A program made the translations under genes and the position numbers. Under the pieces are notes generated by a model. That model searched no databases and was not told the origin of the DNA. It was given only the letters and a program-made list of their open reading frames with translations. Shown in pieces: positions 51,817 through 60,831 of a DNA stretch of 64,000 nucleotides (position 1 is the first letter of the stretch; each line of letters begins with the position of its first letter). Source of the stretch: Paenarthrobacter sp. JL.01a (GTDB lineage Bacteria > Actinomycetota > Actinomycetes > Actinomycetales > Micrococcaceae); assembly GCF_025452095.1 (NCBI RefSeq), contig NZ_CP104877.1, positions 2,170,001 through 2,234,000 on the forward strand, written 5' to 3'.

Positions 51817-52539
51817 ATGCCTGCTGACATCAAGCGTGCGACGCCCAAATACTACGTCGTCAAGACCGGAATTCTCGCCCTCATGGCGGGGCTCCGGCCA
51901 GGCACCCTCATCCCCACGGAGCGGGCCCTCGCGCAGAGCTATGCCACATCCCGCACTACTGTCCGCATGGCCATCAGTGAGCTTGTCGCGGAGGGCAGGC
52001 TCGCCAGAATACAGGGCCACGGAACATTCGTGGCGCCTCCCAAAGTGACCCACGTCAGGCAATTAACATCGTTTTCCGATGACGCGAGGACCCAGGGCCT
52101 CAACCCGGGCTCCACGCTGTTGGCGCTGGAGGTCGTCAAGGCAAGCCGGGACGTCGCCGCGCACCTGGCGTTGGGTGAGGGAGACACCGTGACCCGGCTC
52201 GAACGCATCCGGTTGATCGATGGAGCGCCGCTGGCCCATGAAGTTGCCTGGCTTCCGGGCAAGCTTCCCCGGTTCAAGGCCAACCTGGCCAAGTCCGACT
52301 CCCTGTATGCCGCGCTCAAGGACGTTTACGGGATATCCATCGCAGAGGTGGAGGATACTGTCGAAACGGCCTTGGCCGGTCCAGGAGACGTTGAGCTGCT
52401 GGGCATTGAAATGGGGGCGCCGCTGCTGGTGGTGCATCGGCTGGCCAAAGACAGCGACGGCGTGCCGGTTGAATGGACGCACAGCACCTTCCGTGGGGAC
52501 AGGTTCCGCTTCGTATCAAGGGTGAGGGCGGACGGCTGA
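51817..52539 (+). CDS. GntR/HutC (DasR/NagR-like) transcriptional regulator
   Basis: A 240-residue regulator. The winged helix holds PTERALAQSYATSRTTVRMA near 33-52 and ARIQGHGTFVAPP near 63-75. The UTRA effector domain follows, with RLIDGAPLAHEVAWLPG and VEDTVETALAGP. UTRA regulators of the DasR/NagR group sense GlcN-6-P or GlcNAc-6-P. Its position across a dre-like site from an amino-sugar kinase fits that role. Confidence 0.87.
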   Translation: MPADIKRATPKYYVVKTGILALMAGLRPGTLIPTERALAQSYATSRTTVRMAISELVAEGRLARIQGHGTFVAPPKVTHVRQLTSFSDDARTQGLNPGSTLLALEVVKASRDVAAHLALGEGDTVTRLERIRLIDGAPLAHEVAWLPGKLPRFKANLAKSDSLYAALKDVYGISIAEVEDTVETALAGPGDVELLGIEMGAPLLVVHRLAKDSDGVPVEWTHSTFRGDRFRFVSRVRADG

Positions 52540-52552
52540 AGGCCTGCACTTC

Positions 52553-53413
52553 TCATGGGCCCGTGGTGACGCGAACGCCTTGGACCGTGCGTCGGACGAA
52601 CTCGGCACTGGGCTCCTTGTAGGCGGCAACAATCCGCCCAAACAGCCGGGCGCCTTCGGAACCGGGCCAGTCCTCAGGGAGAAAGGTTGAGGGCAGCCCG
52701 GGATCGAGGTACGGGATGATGCGCCATCTGTCGATGCATTGGACGTAGGCCGCGAACGCGGCTGCCCCCGGTTCCACTTCCTGGCCGGCATCCGGGACTG
52801 CGCCGGCATGCTCGCGGATGAAGTCCTTGTGGAGTTCGGCGACGGCGTCCAGGTCCCACCATGCGGACGCGGCTTCCTGCAGGCTCCCACCCACAAGCGG
52901 TGTCCCTGCGACAAAGATCGTCACCATGTCACGCAGTTCGAGGTCAGCAAGAATCTCTTCCACTTCCACCCGAAGGGAGTCCGGGCAGATCCACAAGCCG
53001 GCGGCGACCGTTCCGCAGCCGATCCAGTGGAGCCTGCGCCGCAGTTGGTGTCGTTTTTCCCGCTCCGTCTCCGGGATGGAAAAAGAGATCAAACACCAGG
53101 GGTCGGAGGGGGACATGCTCCTGGGGTTGTAGATCCGCCGGTCACCGCGGGCCAACATGGCCGCAGCACCTTGCGTCAGGGTGAAGCCTGGACTTCCCTC
53201 CCGGTTCTGCTGGCTCAGTACGTCCTTTTTCCGCAGCCGGCCCAAGGCTGTCCGCGTCACGGTTGCCGATGTCCCCAGGGCATCCATCAGCGCCACGACA
53301 TCTTTGGTGGACATCCAGCCGCCGACATCGCGCAAGTACAACCCAATGACTGTTCGCAGCAAGGACGGCGTGCTCCCGGGCCGGGAGTCCATGTCATCGA
53401 GGACGGCACTCAC
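52553..53413 (-). CDS. PaaX-family transcriptional regulator
   Basis: A 286-residue regulator. The N-terminal winged helix includes STKDVVALMDALGTSATVTR near 33-52 and ALGRLRKKDVL; the C-terminal PaaX domain includes YNPRSMSPSDPWCLISFS and RLHWIGCGTVAAGLWICP. The GTG start lies 8 nt past the kynU stop, so it is the third gene of the kynurenine operon. PaaX usually senses aryl-CoA thioesters; here an anthranilate- or kynurenine-derived ligand is possible (inference). Confidence 0.82.
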   Translation of the reverse strand: MSAVLDDMDSRPGSTPSLLRTVIGLYLRDVGGWMSTKDVVALMDALGTSATVTRTALGRLRKKDVLSQQNREGSPGFTLTQGAAAMLARGDRRIYNPRSMSPSDPWCLISFSIPETEREKRHQLRRRLHWIGCGTVAAGLWICPDSLRVEVEEILADLELRDMVTIFVAGTPLVGGSLQEAASAWWDLDAVAELHKDFIREHAGAVPDAGQEVEPGAAAFAAYVQCIDRWRIIPYLDPGLPSTFLPEDWPGSEGARLFGRIVAAYKEPSAEFVRRTVQGVRVTTGP

Positions 53414-53420
53414 TTCCGGC

Positions 53421-54662
53421 TCACAGGAGTTCGGTGAGGACGTCCCGGATGGCTGAAACTCCCAGCTCCACCTCGGCATAGCTGGTGCTCAGCGGTGAAA
53501 GGCCAATGCGCAGGCCGTGCGGAGGCCGGAAATCGGGAATGACGCCCTTCTTCCAGAGCCTTGCGGTGACGTCGGCGAAGAGCGGGTGGTCAACCGTGAT
53601 GTGCGAGCCGCGTTCGGAGGGATCACGGGGACTGACAATCTCAGCACCGAGCGGCACCAGGAGTTCTTCGGAGAGTGCAATGGCGTACTCCGTGAGTTTG
53701 ATCGACTTGTCCCGTACGGCGTCCATTCCCACGGAGGCGATCAGTTCCACCATGTCCTTCAGTGGCTGCATGGCCAGGACCGGTGGGGTGCCCGTGATGA
53801 AGCGTCGGATGCCTTGGGCCGGGCGGTATGCAGCCGTCATCCCGAAAGGATTGTCCGCCCCCATCCAGCCCCAGATGGGCTGCTGCAGGCGATCCTGCGC
53901 AGACGCATTGACGTACGCGAAGGCGGGGGAGCCCGGGCCGCCGTTGAGGTACTTGTAGGTGCAGCCGACGGCGAGGTCCACGCCCCACGCGTCCAGCTCC
54001 ATGGGTACGGACCCCACGGAATGGCACAGGTCCCACAGCATGAGCGCCCCGGCCTCGTGCACCTTGGCCGTGATCACCTCGGCGTCGGCAAGGAACCCCG
54101 AGCGGTAGGCAACGTGGCTGAGCACTACGACGGCGGTCCGCTCACCCAGCAGGTCGTCCAGGTCAGCGGCGCGGACGCCGCTGGTGGGGTTGGCCGCGAT
54201 CCACTTGATGGTGGCTCCGCGTTCCTTGGCGATGCCTTCGATGATGAAGCGGTCTGTCGGGAAGTTGTCCCGGTCGATGATGATCTCGTCCCGGCCGGGC
54301 TGGGCATCCACTGCGGCCCGGATCATTTTGTACAGCATTACGGAGGTCGAGTCGCCCACCGTGACTTGTCCTGGCGCAGCTCCCAGAGTGACCTCACCGA
54401 TGCGGTCGCCCACCCGCGTAGGTTCATCCATCCACTGTTCGTCCCATCCACGGATGAGGCGACTGCCCCAGGCGTCATGAACGAATGAGGCGAGGTTGGC
54501 GGACGTCACCTTGAGCGGCCTGCCCAGGGAGTTGCCGTCCAAGTACGAGGTGAGCTGGTCGGCGTCGGGCGCGTAAAAGGCTTCACGCTGGGCGGCGAGT
54601 GGATCCGCGGCGTCCAGTTCTGCCGACGTCGGCCATTGGGTCTGCTGTTTGGTGGTCATCAT
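53421..54662 (-). CDS. kynU: Kynureninase
   Basis: A 413-residue PLP enzyme. YLDGNSLGRPL near 40-50, the PLP-phosphate contact GDSTSVMLYK near 103-112, SHVAYRSGF near 182-190, and the Schiff-base lysine K237 in TYKYLNGGPG are all present. It cleaves L-kynurenine to anthranilate and alanine. It lies 28 nt downstream of kynA and 8 nt upstream of the PaaX gene. Confidence 0.93.
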   Translation of the reverse strand: MMTTKQQTQWPTSAELDAADPLAAQREAFYAPDADQLTSYLDGNSLGRPLKVTSANLASFVHDAWGSRLIRGWDEQWMDEPTRVGDRIGEVTLGAAPGQVTVGDSTSVMLYKMIRAAVDAQPGRDEIIIDRDNFPTDRFIIEGIAKERGATIKWIAANPTSGVRAADLDDLLGERTAVVVLSHVAYRSGFLADAEVITAKVHEAGALMLWDLCHSVGSVPMELDAWGVDLAVGCTYKYLNGGPGSPAFAYVNASAQDRLQQPIWGWMGADNPFGMTAAYRPAQGIRRFITGTPPVLAMQPLKDMVELIASVGMDAVRDKSIKLTEYAIALSEELLVPLGAEIVSPRDPSERGSHITVDHPLFADVTARLWKKGVIPDFRPPHGLRIGLSPLSTSYAEVELGVSAIRDVLTELL

Positions 54663-54690
54663 TTCTCCTGCGGAAGTGTGGGAGTGGCTG

Positions 54691-55560
54691 CTAGTTGCCG
54701 ATCTCGGTACGGACGGCGTAGAGCTCGGGGAAGAAGGTCAGGTCCAAGGCGCGTTTGAGAAAGTCGACGCCGGATGACCCGCCCGTGCCCACTTTGAAAC
54801 CGATGGTGCGCTGGACGGTCCGAAGGTGGCGGAAGCGCCAGGCCTGGAAGTTGTCCTCGATGTCCACGAGGTCCTCGCAGGCCTCATAGAGCCCCCACGG
54901 AGTGTCGTCGGACTCGTAGATCTTCTGGAAGACGGGGACCAGGTCCGCACGGAAGGTCCAGGGTTCACTGGTGTCCCGCTCGAGGATGTCGGCGGGAATG
55001 TCATAGCCTGCCCGGGCCAGCACGGCCAGGAAAGCGTCGTACAGCGTCGGTTCTTCCAGGAGGGTGCTGAGCAAGGCGTGGGCCTCGGGTTCGCTTTCGA
55101 AAACGCGCAGCATCCCCCGATTCTTGTTCCCCAGCAGGAATTCGACTCCGCGGTACTGATACGACTGGAAGCCCGATGAACTGCCCAGGAACCCGCGGAA
55201 CTGGGCATACTCGCGGGGTGTCAGGGTGCCCAGGACCGACCATTGTTCGGTCATGGTGCGTTGGATGGCTTTGACGCGGGCGATGCATTTGAGCGCCTTG
55301 CCCAGGTTGTCGGCGTCGAAAAGCCGTCGGGCCTCCAGCAACTCATGGAGCACCAGCTTGAGCCAGAGCTCACTGGTCTGGTGCTGGATGATGAAAAGCA
55401 GTTCGTCGTGATGTTCCGGCTTGCTCAAGGGGTGCTGCGAACTGAGCAGGCGGTCAAGGTCCAGGTATCCGCCATAGGACATGGCGTGCCGGAAATCGGT
55501 GCGAACGGTGTCCTCGATGTCACGGACATTGCGTGAGGAATGGACTGCGGGCTTTTCCAT
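54691..55560 (-). CDS. kynA: Tryptophan 2,3-dioxygenase
   Basis: A 289-residue haem dioxygenase. IIQHQTSELWLKLVLHE near 57-73 carries the substrate-site histidine, FQSYQYRGVEFLLGNKN near 131-147 the arginine/tyrosine substrate contacts, and the haem-ligand histidine lies in RFRHLRTVQRTIG with GTGGSSGVDFL after it. It converts L-tryptophan to N-formylkynurenine. First gene of kynA-kynU-paaX; no kynurenine formamidase gene is in the window. Confidence 0.95.
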   Translation of the reverse strand: MEKPAVHSSRNVRDIEDTVRTDFRHAMSYGGYLDLDRLLSSQHPLSKPEHHDELLFIIQHQTSELWLKLVLHELLEARRLFDADNLGKALKCIARVKAIQRTMTEQWSVLGTLTPREYAQFRGFLGSSSGFQSYQYRGVEFLLGNKNRGMLRVFESEPEAHALLSTLLEEPTLYDAFLAVLARAGYDIPADILERDTSEPWTFRADLVPVFQKIYESDDTPWGLYEACEDLVDIEDNFQAWRFRHLRTVQRTIGFKVGTGGSSGVDFLKRALDLTFFPELYAVRTEIGN

Positions 55561-55593
55561 GCATCGAGAATATCACCTGCATGACGAACGTCA

Positions 55594-55614
55594 AGGATCT
55601 GATTTTCCGATCCT
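55594..55614. promoter_or_regulatory. Inverted repeat upstream of kynA
   Basis: AGGATC and GATCCT form a 6-bp inverted pair with a 9-bp spacer, 34-54 bp ahead of the kynA ATG, between kynA and the divergent HAD gene. Possible operator for the PaaX-type regulator; it does not resemble the E. coli PaaX site. Confidence 0.35.
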
Positions 55615-55695
55615 GACGGTCGGCGGGGCTGCGTTCCCGTAGGCTGGCTTCAACCGTTGGGGAAGGGGACGCATGAGGATTCCGTGGAGGGCACC

Positions 55696-56193
55696 GTGAC
55701 GCCGGTGTCCATCTATCTGGACGTCGACGGCGTGGTGAACCCCTTCAGTCCGATGGGCACCACCGACTGGGGCAGTGAATGGAGCATCGCCGACGCCGGC
55801 ATCCTTGAGGTGGCCTTCGCGCCCGAAGCCGTTGCTGAACTCAACGCCCTGGCTGAACATCCGGCCGCACGCTTTGTTTGGCTGACGACGTGGGAGCGCC
55901 TGGCCCCGGAGTTTCTGTGCCCGGCCATCGGGCTGAACGGCCAGAACTGGCCTGTATTGTCCAGCCAAGGCTGGGATGAAGGGCCGGAATGGTGGAAGCT
56001 GGTGGCGCTGCAAAAGGATCTGGCGGCCAGCGGGAGCCAACGCTTTGCCTGGGTCGATGACCAGCTCAGCCAGGAGTCCGATGCCCGCTCATGGGCGGAA
56101 TACCAGCAGGGCCGTGTGCTGTGCATCTCACCGGATCCCCGCAAGGGGTTGAGCCGCGCCGAACTTGCGGCCGTGCGCAGCTACCTGGGCTGA
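55696..56193 (+). CDS. HAD-like hydrolase domain protein
   Basis: A 165-residue protein. IYLDVDGVVNPF near 7-18 is HAD motif I (DxDG), VWLTTWE near 65 supplies a motif II-like threonine, and WVDDQLSQE near 129 is motif IV-like. It is a small phosphatase-like protein of unknown substrate. The GTG is preceded by GGAGGG; an extension to 55657 has no ribosome site. Divergent from kynA. Confidence 0.8.
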   Translation: MTPVSIYLDVDGVVNPFSPMGTTDWGSEWSIADAGILEVAFAPEAVAELNALAEHPAARFVWLTTWERLAPEFLCPAIGLNGQNWPVLSSQGWDEGPEWWKLVALQKDLAASGSQRFAWVDDQLSQESDARSWAEYQQGRVLCISPDPRKGLSRAELAAVRSYLG

Positions 56194-56286
56194 ATCCGGG
56201 ACCGCATTCGTTTGGCCCCTCGGGGGATGGCACGTAGGATTCTTAAGGTTTCAAGCCCGCCAGAGTGAATCCCGCAAGCAGGGTCA

Positions 56287-56304
56287 GTTGAACACTTGCT
56301 GAAC
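56287..56304. promoter_or_regulatory. Possible PHO box upstream of the phosphate transporter
   Basis: On the minus strand GTTCAGC-AAGT-GTTCAAC reads as two 7-mers 11 bp apart, each one mismatch from the actinobacterial PhoP unit GTTCACC. It lies 68-85 bp before the pit start, and TATGCT follows immediately on the plus strand. The spacing rule fits; the match is imperfect. Confidence 0.4.
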
Positions 56305-56371
56305 TATGCTGTGGATGGCAGGTATGGGGAAGTGGAACTGCTGAACGTCGACTCTGCAGATTGGGCAACAG

Positions 56372-57577
56372 GTGGATATCACCTTCATGGTCGCGCTGGT
56401 AATAGCGTTGGCCCTATTCTTTGACTTCACCAACGGCTTTCACGACACAGCCAATGCGATGGCCACGCCTATCGCTACGGGGGCGATCAAGCCCAAAACG
56501 GCCGTTGCCCTGGCTGCGGTTCTCAACCTCGTGGGCGCCTTCCTCTCAACGGAAGTGGCCAAGACCATTTCCGGCGGACTCATCCGGGAAGGTTCCGACG
56601 GAATCCACATCACCCCGGACATTATCTTTGCCGGCCTTATGGGCGCCGTCCTGTGGAACATGATCACCTGGCTCAAGGGCCTGCCATCGAGTTCCTCGCA
56701 CGCACTCTTCGGCGGCCTTATCGGCGCCGCGGTAGTGGGTATCGGTTTCCACTCCATCAACTTTGAAACAGTTCTGCAGAAGGTCATCCTTCCCGCAGTC
56801 TTTGCACCGCTCATTGCCGGTGGCGTGGCGTACATCTGTACCCGGCTGGCCTATGCGCTTACCTCCAGGCATGATCCGGAAACCGGTGACAAACTCACCC
56901 AGAAGCGTGGTGGTTTCCGGACCGGCCAGATCTTCACCTCCAGCCTCGTGGCCCTGGCGCACGGCACCAACGACGCCCAGAAGACCATGGGCATCATCAC
57001 CCTGGTCCTCATCGCAGGTGGTACCCAGGCCCCAGGCAGCGGCCCTCAGTTCTGGGTCATCGCAGCATGTGCCTTCGCCATCGCCATCGGTACCTACGCC
57101 GGCGGCTGGCGCATCATACGCACCATGGGATCGGGCCTGACGGAGGTCAAACCTGCGCAGGGGTTCTCCGCGGAAACAAGCACCGCCTCGGCCATCCTCG
57201 CTTCATCCCACCTCGGCTTTGCCCTCTCGACCACCCAGGTTGCCTCGGGTTCGGTGATCGGCTCCGGACTTGGCCGGAAAGGTACCTCAGTCCGCTGGGG
57301 CACAGCCGGCAAGATTGCGCTGGGATGGCTCTTTACCCTTCCGGCATCGGCGATCGTTGGTGCGCTGACCGCCCTGCTCGTGGGAGCCGGCACCGTGGGT
57401 GTGATCATCGCCGCCGTCGTCGGAACCGCAGCAATCCTGTTCATGTTTGTCGTTTCCCGCAAATCCCACGTCGGCCACCACAACGCCGTCGAGGTTGAAG
57501 AAGCCGGCCACGCCGTACGGTTCCGCAAGAAGAAGAAGTCCCAAAAGAACACTCCGAGCAAGGACGTGCAGCGATGA
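56372..57577 (+). CDS. pit: Inorganic phosphate transporter, PiT family
   Basis: A 401-residue membrane protein with the two PiT signatures: FDFTNGFHDTANAMATPIAT near 18-37, and VALAHGTNDAQKTMGIITL near 192-210. It imports metal-phosphate with protons. A basic C-terminal tail ends VQR. Its TGA overlaps the ATG of the next small gene. GTG 56372 was chosen by family alignment; the ribosome site is weak. Confidence 0.92.
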   Translation: MDITFMVALVIALALFFDFTNGFHDTANAMATPIATGAIKPKTAVALAAVLNLVGAFLSTEVAKTISGGLIREGSDGIHITPDIIFAGLMGAVLWNMITWLKGLPSSSSHALFGGLIGAAVVGIGFHSINFETVLQKVILPAVFAPLIAGGVAYICTRLAYALTSRHDPETGDKLTQKRGGFRTGQIFTSSLVALAHGTNDAQKTMGIITLVLIAGGTQAPGSGPQFWVIAACAFAIAIGTYAGGWRIIRTMGSGLTEVKPAQGFSAETSTASAILASSHLGFALSTTQVASGSVIGSGLGRKGTSVRWGTAGKIALGWLFTLPASAIVGALTALLVGAGTVGVIIAAVVGTAAILFMFVVSRKSHVGHHNAVEVEEAGHAVRFRKKKKSQKNTPSKDVQR

Positions 57578-57795
57578 AATGGTTGGAACTGCTGCAAGTA
57601 GCCGGCGTAACCCTCGTGGCCGCCGTGACGCTCGTTGTCCTCTACTCCCTGGGAGTCCGGCTCACCGCGATAGCCGGCGACATCCAGCACAAGTCACCTG
57701 CCCTGGTGCGCTCCCTGGCGTACGTTTGCTTTGGCCTTTGCGGCGTCGCCGTGCTGTTCGGCATTTACCTGATTGTTCCGTACTTCGGAAAGTAG
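57574..57795 (+). CDS. Small two-helix membrane protein, PiT partner
   Basis: A 73-residue protein with two hydrophobic helices (LLQVAGVTLVAAVTLVVLYS and SLAYVCFGLCGVAVLFGIYL) and a short loop. ATG overlaps the pit stop, so it is translationally coupled and probably associates with the transporter. No domain recognised. Similar small genes follow pit in related actinobacteria as far as I recall. Confidence 0.8.
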   Translation: MKWLELLQVAGVTLVAAVTLVVLYSLGVRLTAIAGDIQHKSPALVRSLAYVCFGLCGVAVLFGIYLIVPYFGK

Positions 57796-57891
57796 CACTG
57801 TCTCTGGCAGCAACGTACATTCGGGAGAATAATCAGCTGTGTAGCCATGCGTGTGGCTGCGTGGTTGTGATCCGGCAGATATGGGGCTGTC

Positions 57892-58875
57892 ATGATGTGC
57901 CCTTCCCGAAGCCGCGTCATCGGACTGACGCTCTTCCCGGTCCTGGTGCTGGCCCTTGCAGCGTGCTTGCCGCCCTCTTCTGAAGGACTGTCCCCGCAAC
58001 CAGGTGCCAGCTCGCAAACAACCGGCACTCCGGGCAGGAACACCTCCACCATCGGCGCCCCCACCGCAGTCCAGCCAGCTGGTCCGGCCGGCCCGGGAGC
58101 CCCGCAGGAAAACGCCCCGGTGGTTCGGTGGATTCCAGTTGGGCCGGTAGGGCCCAACGACCCCACATCCGGCCAGCGGTATCTCCTGCTTCAGCAGTTC
58201 CAGTGTGATGCGCTGGCCCGCAGCGTGGAGGGCGCCGGGGATGAGGCCGTGTGGCTGGCGGGGGCCGCGGTCTGCCGGGCTGTACTAAGCGGCAAGGCCG
58301 ATGATTGGGAAAGAGCATCGAATGCTGTTTCAGCCACGCCCCGGATCCCGGAAAACCAGTGCCTGGAGTTCAGGGTTGCCGCCATGTCGGCCATGATGGT
58401 GGCCCAACACCGCAGCAGCCCCCACACCGCTCTCAAGGTCGAACCGGGAGTTGGTGAAGCATGCCCCCGTCAACTGCAAGGTTTGACCGTAGTGGACGAA
58501 CAGCTCAGGCCGGTGACGGGAACATCCCGGGCGTGGGGTCCCAGTACTGGCGGCACCATTGTCCGCCTCGACGGCTATTACGTCCGCATTGGCGAGGTCC
58601 TGTTCGACGGGGTGCCCGCAGACGTCGAATTCGTGGGTGACAGGAACGACTACGGGACCGTGTATTTGCGCATGCCGCCTGCCAATGGGCGCTCATCCAT
58701 CAGGATCACGGTGACGGACACAGTGGACGTTGCCGGCGCAGTCACCTTCTTCTACGACGACGCCGCAGCGTCTTCCGGTACGGCAGGAACCGGCACCCCA
58801 ACGGGCACGAAACCGGCACCAACCAGCCAAGCACCGACGTCGGCTCCTGCATCCTCATCCACGGCGTCACCGTGA
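57892..58875 (+). CDS. Lipoprotein with IPT/TIG-like domain
   Basis: A 327-residue exported protein. The signal peptide LTLFPVLVLALAAC ends in a lipobox (LAAC, Cys at about 25). A P/S/T/G-rich linker follows, then a globular part and an IPT/TIG-like beta-sandwich near 220-290 (GTIVRLDGYYVRIGEVLFDG..), and a low-complexity T/P/S tail. Likely anchored on the outer face of the membrane. Its stop overlaps the next gene's GTG, so the pair is an operon. Function unknown. Confidence 0.72.
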   Translation: MMCPSRSRVIGLTLFPVLVLALAACLPPSSEGLSPQPGASSQTTGTPGRNTSTIGAPTAVQPAGPAGPGAPQENAPVVRWIPVGPVGPNDPTSGQRYLLLQQFQCDALARSVEGAGDEAVWLAGAAVCRAVLSGKADDWERASNAVSATPRIPENQCLEFRVAAMSAMMVAQHRSSPHTALKVEPGVGEACPRQLQGLTVVDEQLRPVTGTSRAWGPSTGGTIVRLDGYYVRIGEVLFDGVPADVEFVGDRNDYGTVYLRMPPANGRSSIRITVTDTVDVAGAVTFFYDDAAASSGTAGTGTPTGTKPAPTSQAPTSAPASSSTASP

Positions 58876-59756
58876 GCGAGGTCTCCCCGGCCCCCGACGG
58901 CAGCAGCACCCGCTGGAAGCGAACCCTGGAGGTGCTCTCAGTGGTCGGTCCGCCGTTGACGGTGGTCACGGCCTTGCTGGTCTACTTCGGGTGGGCGCGC
59001 ACCGATGCCCAAGCCAAGGCCATGGGATTGGATGTCAGCCTTTTCGGCTATACCGTCCAGGATTTCATCTTGAGGAGCATCCAGTCCCTGTTCCAGCCTC
59101 TGGCCTGGCTGGCTGTCATCGGCCTGCTCTGGCTCATGCTCGACCGTGCTGTGGCGCGCGTCCTCGAGTCTTCCCGGCATAGGAAGCTGGTGAAGCTCGG
59201 CGCCACCGTGATTCTCCTTCTGGGTTTCGCCCTTGCCGCCGTGATGTGGATAGCAGTGACGGTACGCCCGGAACAGGGTGTCCTTTATGCGCCCTTTCTG
59301 ATCGCGGCCGGACTGGTGGTGGGGTCTTGGGCACTTGGTGTGCGACGCCGGGCCGCCGGGTCCACCGTGCCGGGTGCGTATGCCGGGCGCCGCGGGATCG
59401 AAGGGTGGTTGGTGTTCGTCCTGGTGACGCTGCTTCTGTTCTGGGGCACGTCCGACTACGCCCAGGCGCTGGGCCGGGGAGCCGCCGTCGACTACCAGGA
59501 ACGTGCGCACCTGCTGCCCACCGCCGTCGTGTACAGCAAAGAACGGTTGGCCGTTACGGTGCCGAACGTCAAGGAAGAAGCGGCCGGGACGGACGCGGCC
59601 CCGTTGTACCGGTACACCGGGCTGCGCTTGCTGGTTGTCAGCGGCGGACGGATCTTCCTGTTGAACGATGGATGGTCGCTGGAGCGGGGCCGCGTAGTTG
59701 TGCTGCCGGATAACGGGAGCGTCCGCGTGGAGTATGGGAACCCCGCATCGGACTGA
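58872..59756 (+). CDS. Hypothetical membrane protein coupled to the lipoprotein
   Basis: A 294-residue protein with five predicted membrane helices (for example PPLTVVTALLVYFGWA, AWLAVIGLLWLML and LVFVLVTLLLFWGT) and a C-terminal ~80-residue soluble domain, probably extracellular, containing RVVVLPDNGSVRVEY. It starts GTG within the lipoprotein stop (GTGA). No family recognised; a two-component membrane module with the lipoprotein is likely. Confidence 0.72.
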   Translation: MSEVSPAPDGSSTRWKRTLEVLSVVGPPLTVVTALLVYFGWARTDAQAKAMGLDVSLFGYTVQDFILRSIQSLFQPLAWLAVIGLLWLMLDRAVARVLESSRHRKLVKLGATVILLLGFALAAVMWIAVTVRPEQGVLYAPFLIAAGLVVGSWALGVRRRAAGSTVPGAYAGRRGIEGWLVFVLVTLLLFWGTSDYAQALGRGAAVDYQERAHLLPTAVVYSKERLAVTVPNVKEEAAGTDAAPLYRYTGLRLLVVSGGRIFLLNDGWSLERGRVVVLPDNGSVRVEYGNPASD

Positions 59757-59769
59757 CTAGTCTGGGGGC

Positions 59770-60321
59770 ATGCCGACCTTCCAGTACTACGTAGCTGCCA
59801 CCATCGACGGATTCATTGCTTCCCCCGATGATGACCTTGGGTGGCTCCTGCAGTTCGAAAGCGTTGACGGCGTGAACGAGGGCATCGAGTCCTTCATGGC
59901 CGGCGTTGGCTGCATCGCCATGGGTGGGGACACGTACAGGTGGCTCATGGACCACCAACCGGACACGTGGCCCTACCCCGACATCCCATGCTGGGTCTTT
60001 ACCCATCACGAGTACTCCGCACCCGCTGGCGCGGACATCACCTTCGTCCGGGGTGATGTCACGGAGTTCGCCCCGGACCTGCTGAAGGACGCCGGCCCGA
60101 AGAATGTCTGGTTGCTCGGTGGAGGGGACCTCGTGGCGCAGTTCGCCGATGCCGGCCTGCTCGATGACATCATCGTCACCGTCGTGCCGGTCGTTTTGGG
60201 CGCGGGAAAGCCGCTCCTGCCGCTCAAGGGCCCGACGGCGCCGCTTGAGTTGGTCTCGTCAAGGATCCTTGGCGGGGCCGCGGCAGAGTTGCATTACAGG
60301 CTGCCGCGGCGTCCGCGTTAG
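59770..60321 (+). CDS. Dihydrofolate reductase / RibD C-terminal family protein
   Basis: A 183-residue reductase-like protein. FQYYVAATIDGFIASPDDDLGW near 4-25, GCIAMGGDTYRW near 47-58, and VWLLGGGDLVAQFADAGLLDDI near 113-134 give the DHFR/RibD-C pattern with the NADPH glycine loop. The role is unknown. It starts 14 nt after the preceding gene and may be co-transcribed; it converges on the thioesterase gene. Confidence 0.85.
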   Translation: MPTFQYYVAATIDGFIASPDDDLGWLLQFESVDGVNEGIESFMAGVGCIAMGGDTYRWLMDHQPDTWPYPDIPCWVFTHHEYSAPAGADITFVRGDVTEFAPDLLKDAGPKNVWLLGGGDLVAQFADAGLLDDIIVTVVPVVLGAGKPLLPLKGPTAPLELVSSRILGGAAAELHYRLPRRPR

Positions 60322-60347
60322 GGCCCGCTTGGAGCCGGGGCCGCACT

Positions 60348-60812
60348 TCAGTGGCGGTTGTCCCTGATCATGTTGGTGATGCGGGCGGTTGAAAGCCTGC
60401 GGCCCTTCTCGTCAGTGATCACAATCTCATGGGTGGCCAGGGTGCCACCCAAGTGGATTGCCGTGCAGGTGCCTGTCACGATACCCGTCGCTATGGAGCG
60501 GTGATGTGTGGCACCCACTTCGATGCCCACAGCGTGGCGTCCTCTTCCCGCGTGCAACGATGCTGCGAAAGAGCCCAGGGTTTCGGCCAGCACAACGTGG
60601 GCCCCGCCGTGGAGGATGCCCGCCACCTGCGTGTTTCCCTCGACCGGCATGGTAGCCACCATGCGTTCTGCGCTCATTTCGGTGAAACGGATTCCCATTT
60701 TCACCACGAGCGTCCCCACTCCGTGCGCGGAAAGCCAATCGTGGAACTCTTCCGGTACTCCGGCCTCGTTGAGTTGGTCCACAAAGCTGTTCGGCGTGAA
60801 ATTGTCCATCAT
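60348..60812 (-). CDS. PaaI-family hotdog thioesterase
   Basis: A 154-residue protein with a 4HBT hotdog domain: AGILHGGAHVVLAETLGSFAA near 64-84 holds the HGG and catalytic acidic residue, followed by HHRSIATGIVTGTCTAIHLG. It hydrolyses acyl- or aryl-CoA thioesters. ATG 60812 (or 60809) is chosen; the frame to 60974 would run into polA. Its start is only 19 bp from the divergent polA GTG. Confidence 0.85.
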   Translation of the reverse strand: MMDNFTPNSFVDQLNEAGVPEEFHDWLSAHGVGTLVVKMGIRFTEMSAERMVATMPVEGNTQVAGILHGGAHVVLAETLGSFAASLHAGRGRHAVGIEVGATHHRSIATGIVTGTCTAIHLGGTLATHEIVITDEKGRRLSTARITNMIRDNRH

Positions 60813-60831
60813 GCCAACTAGGCTGGCACCT

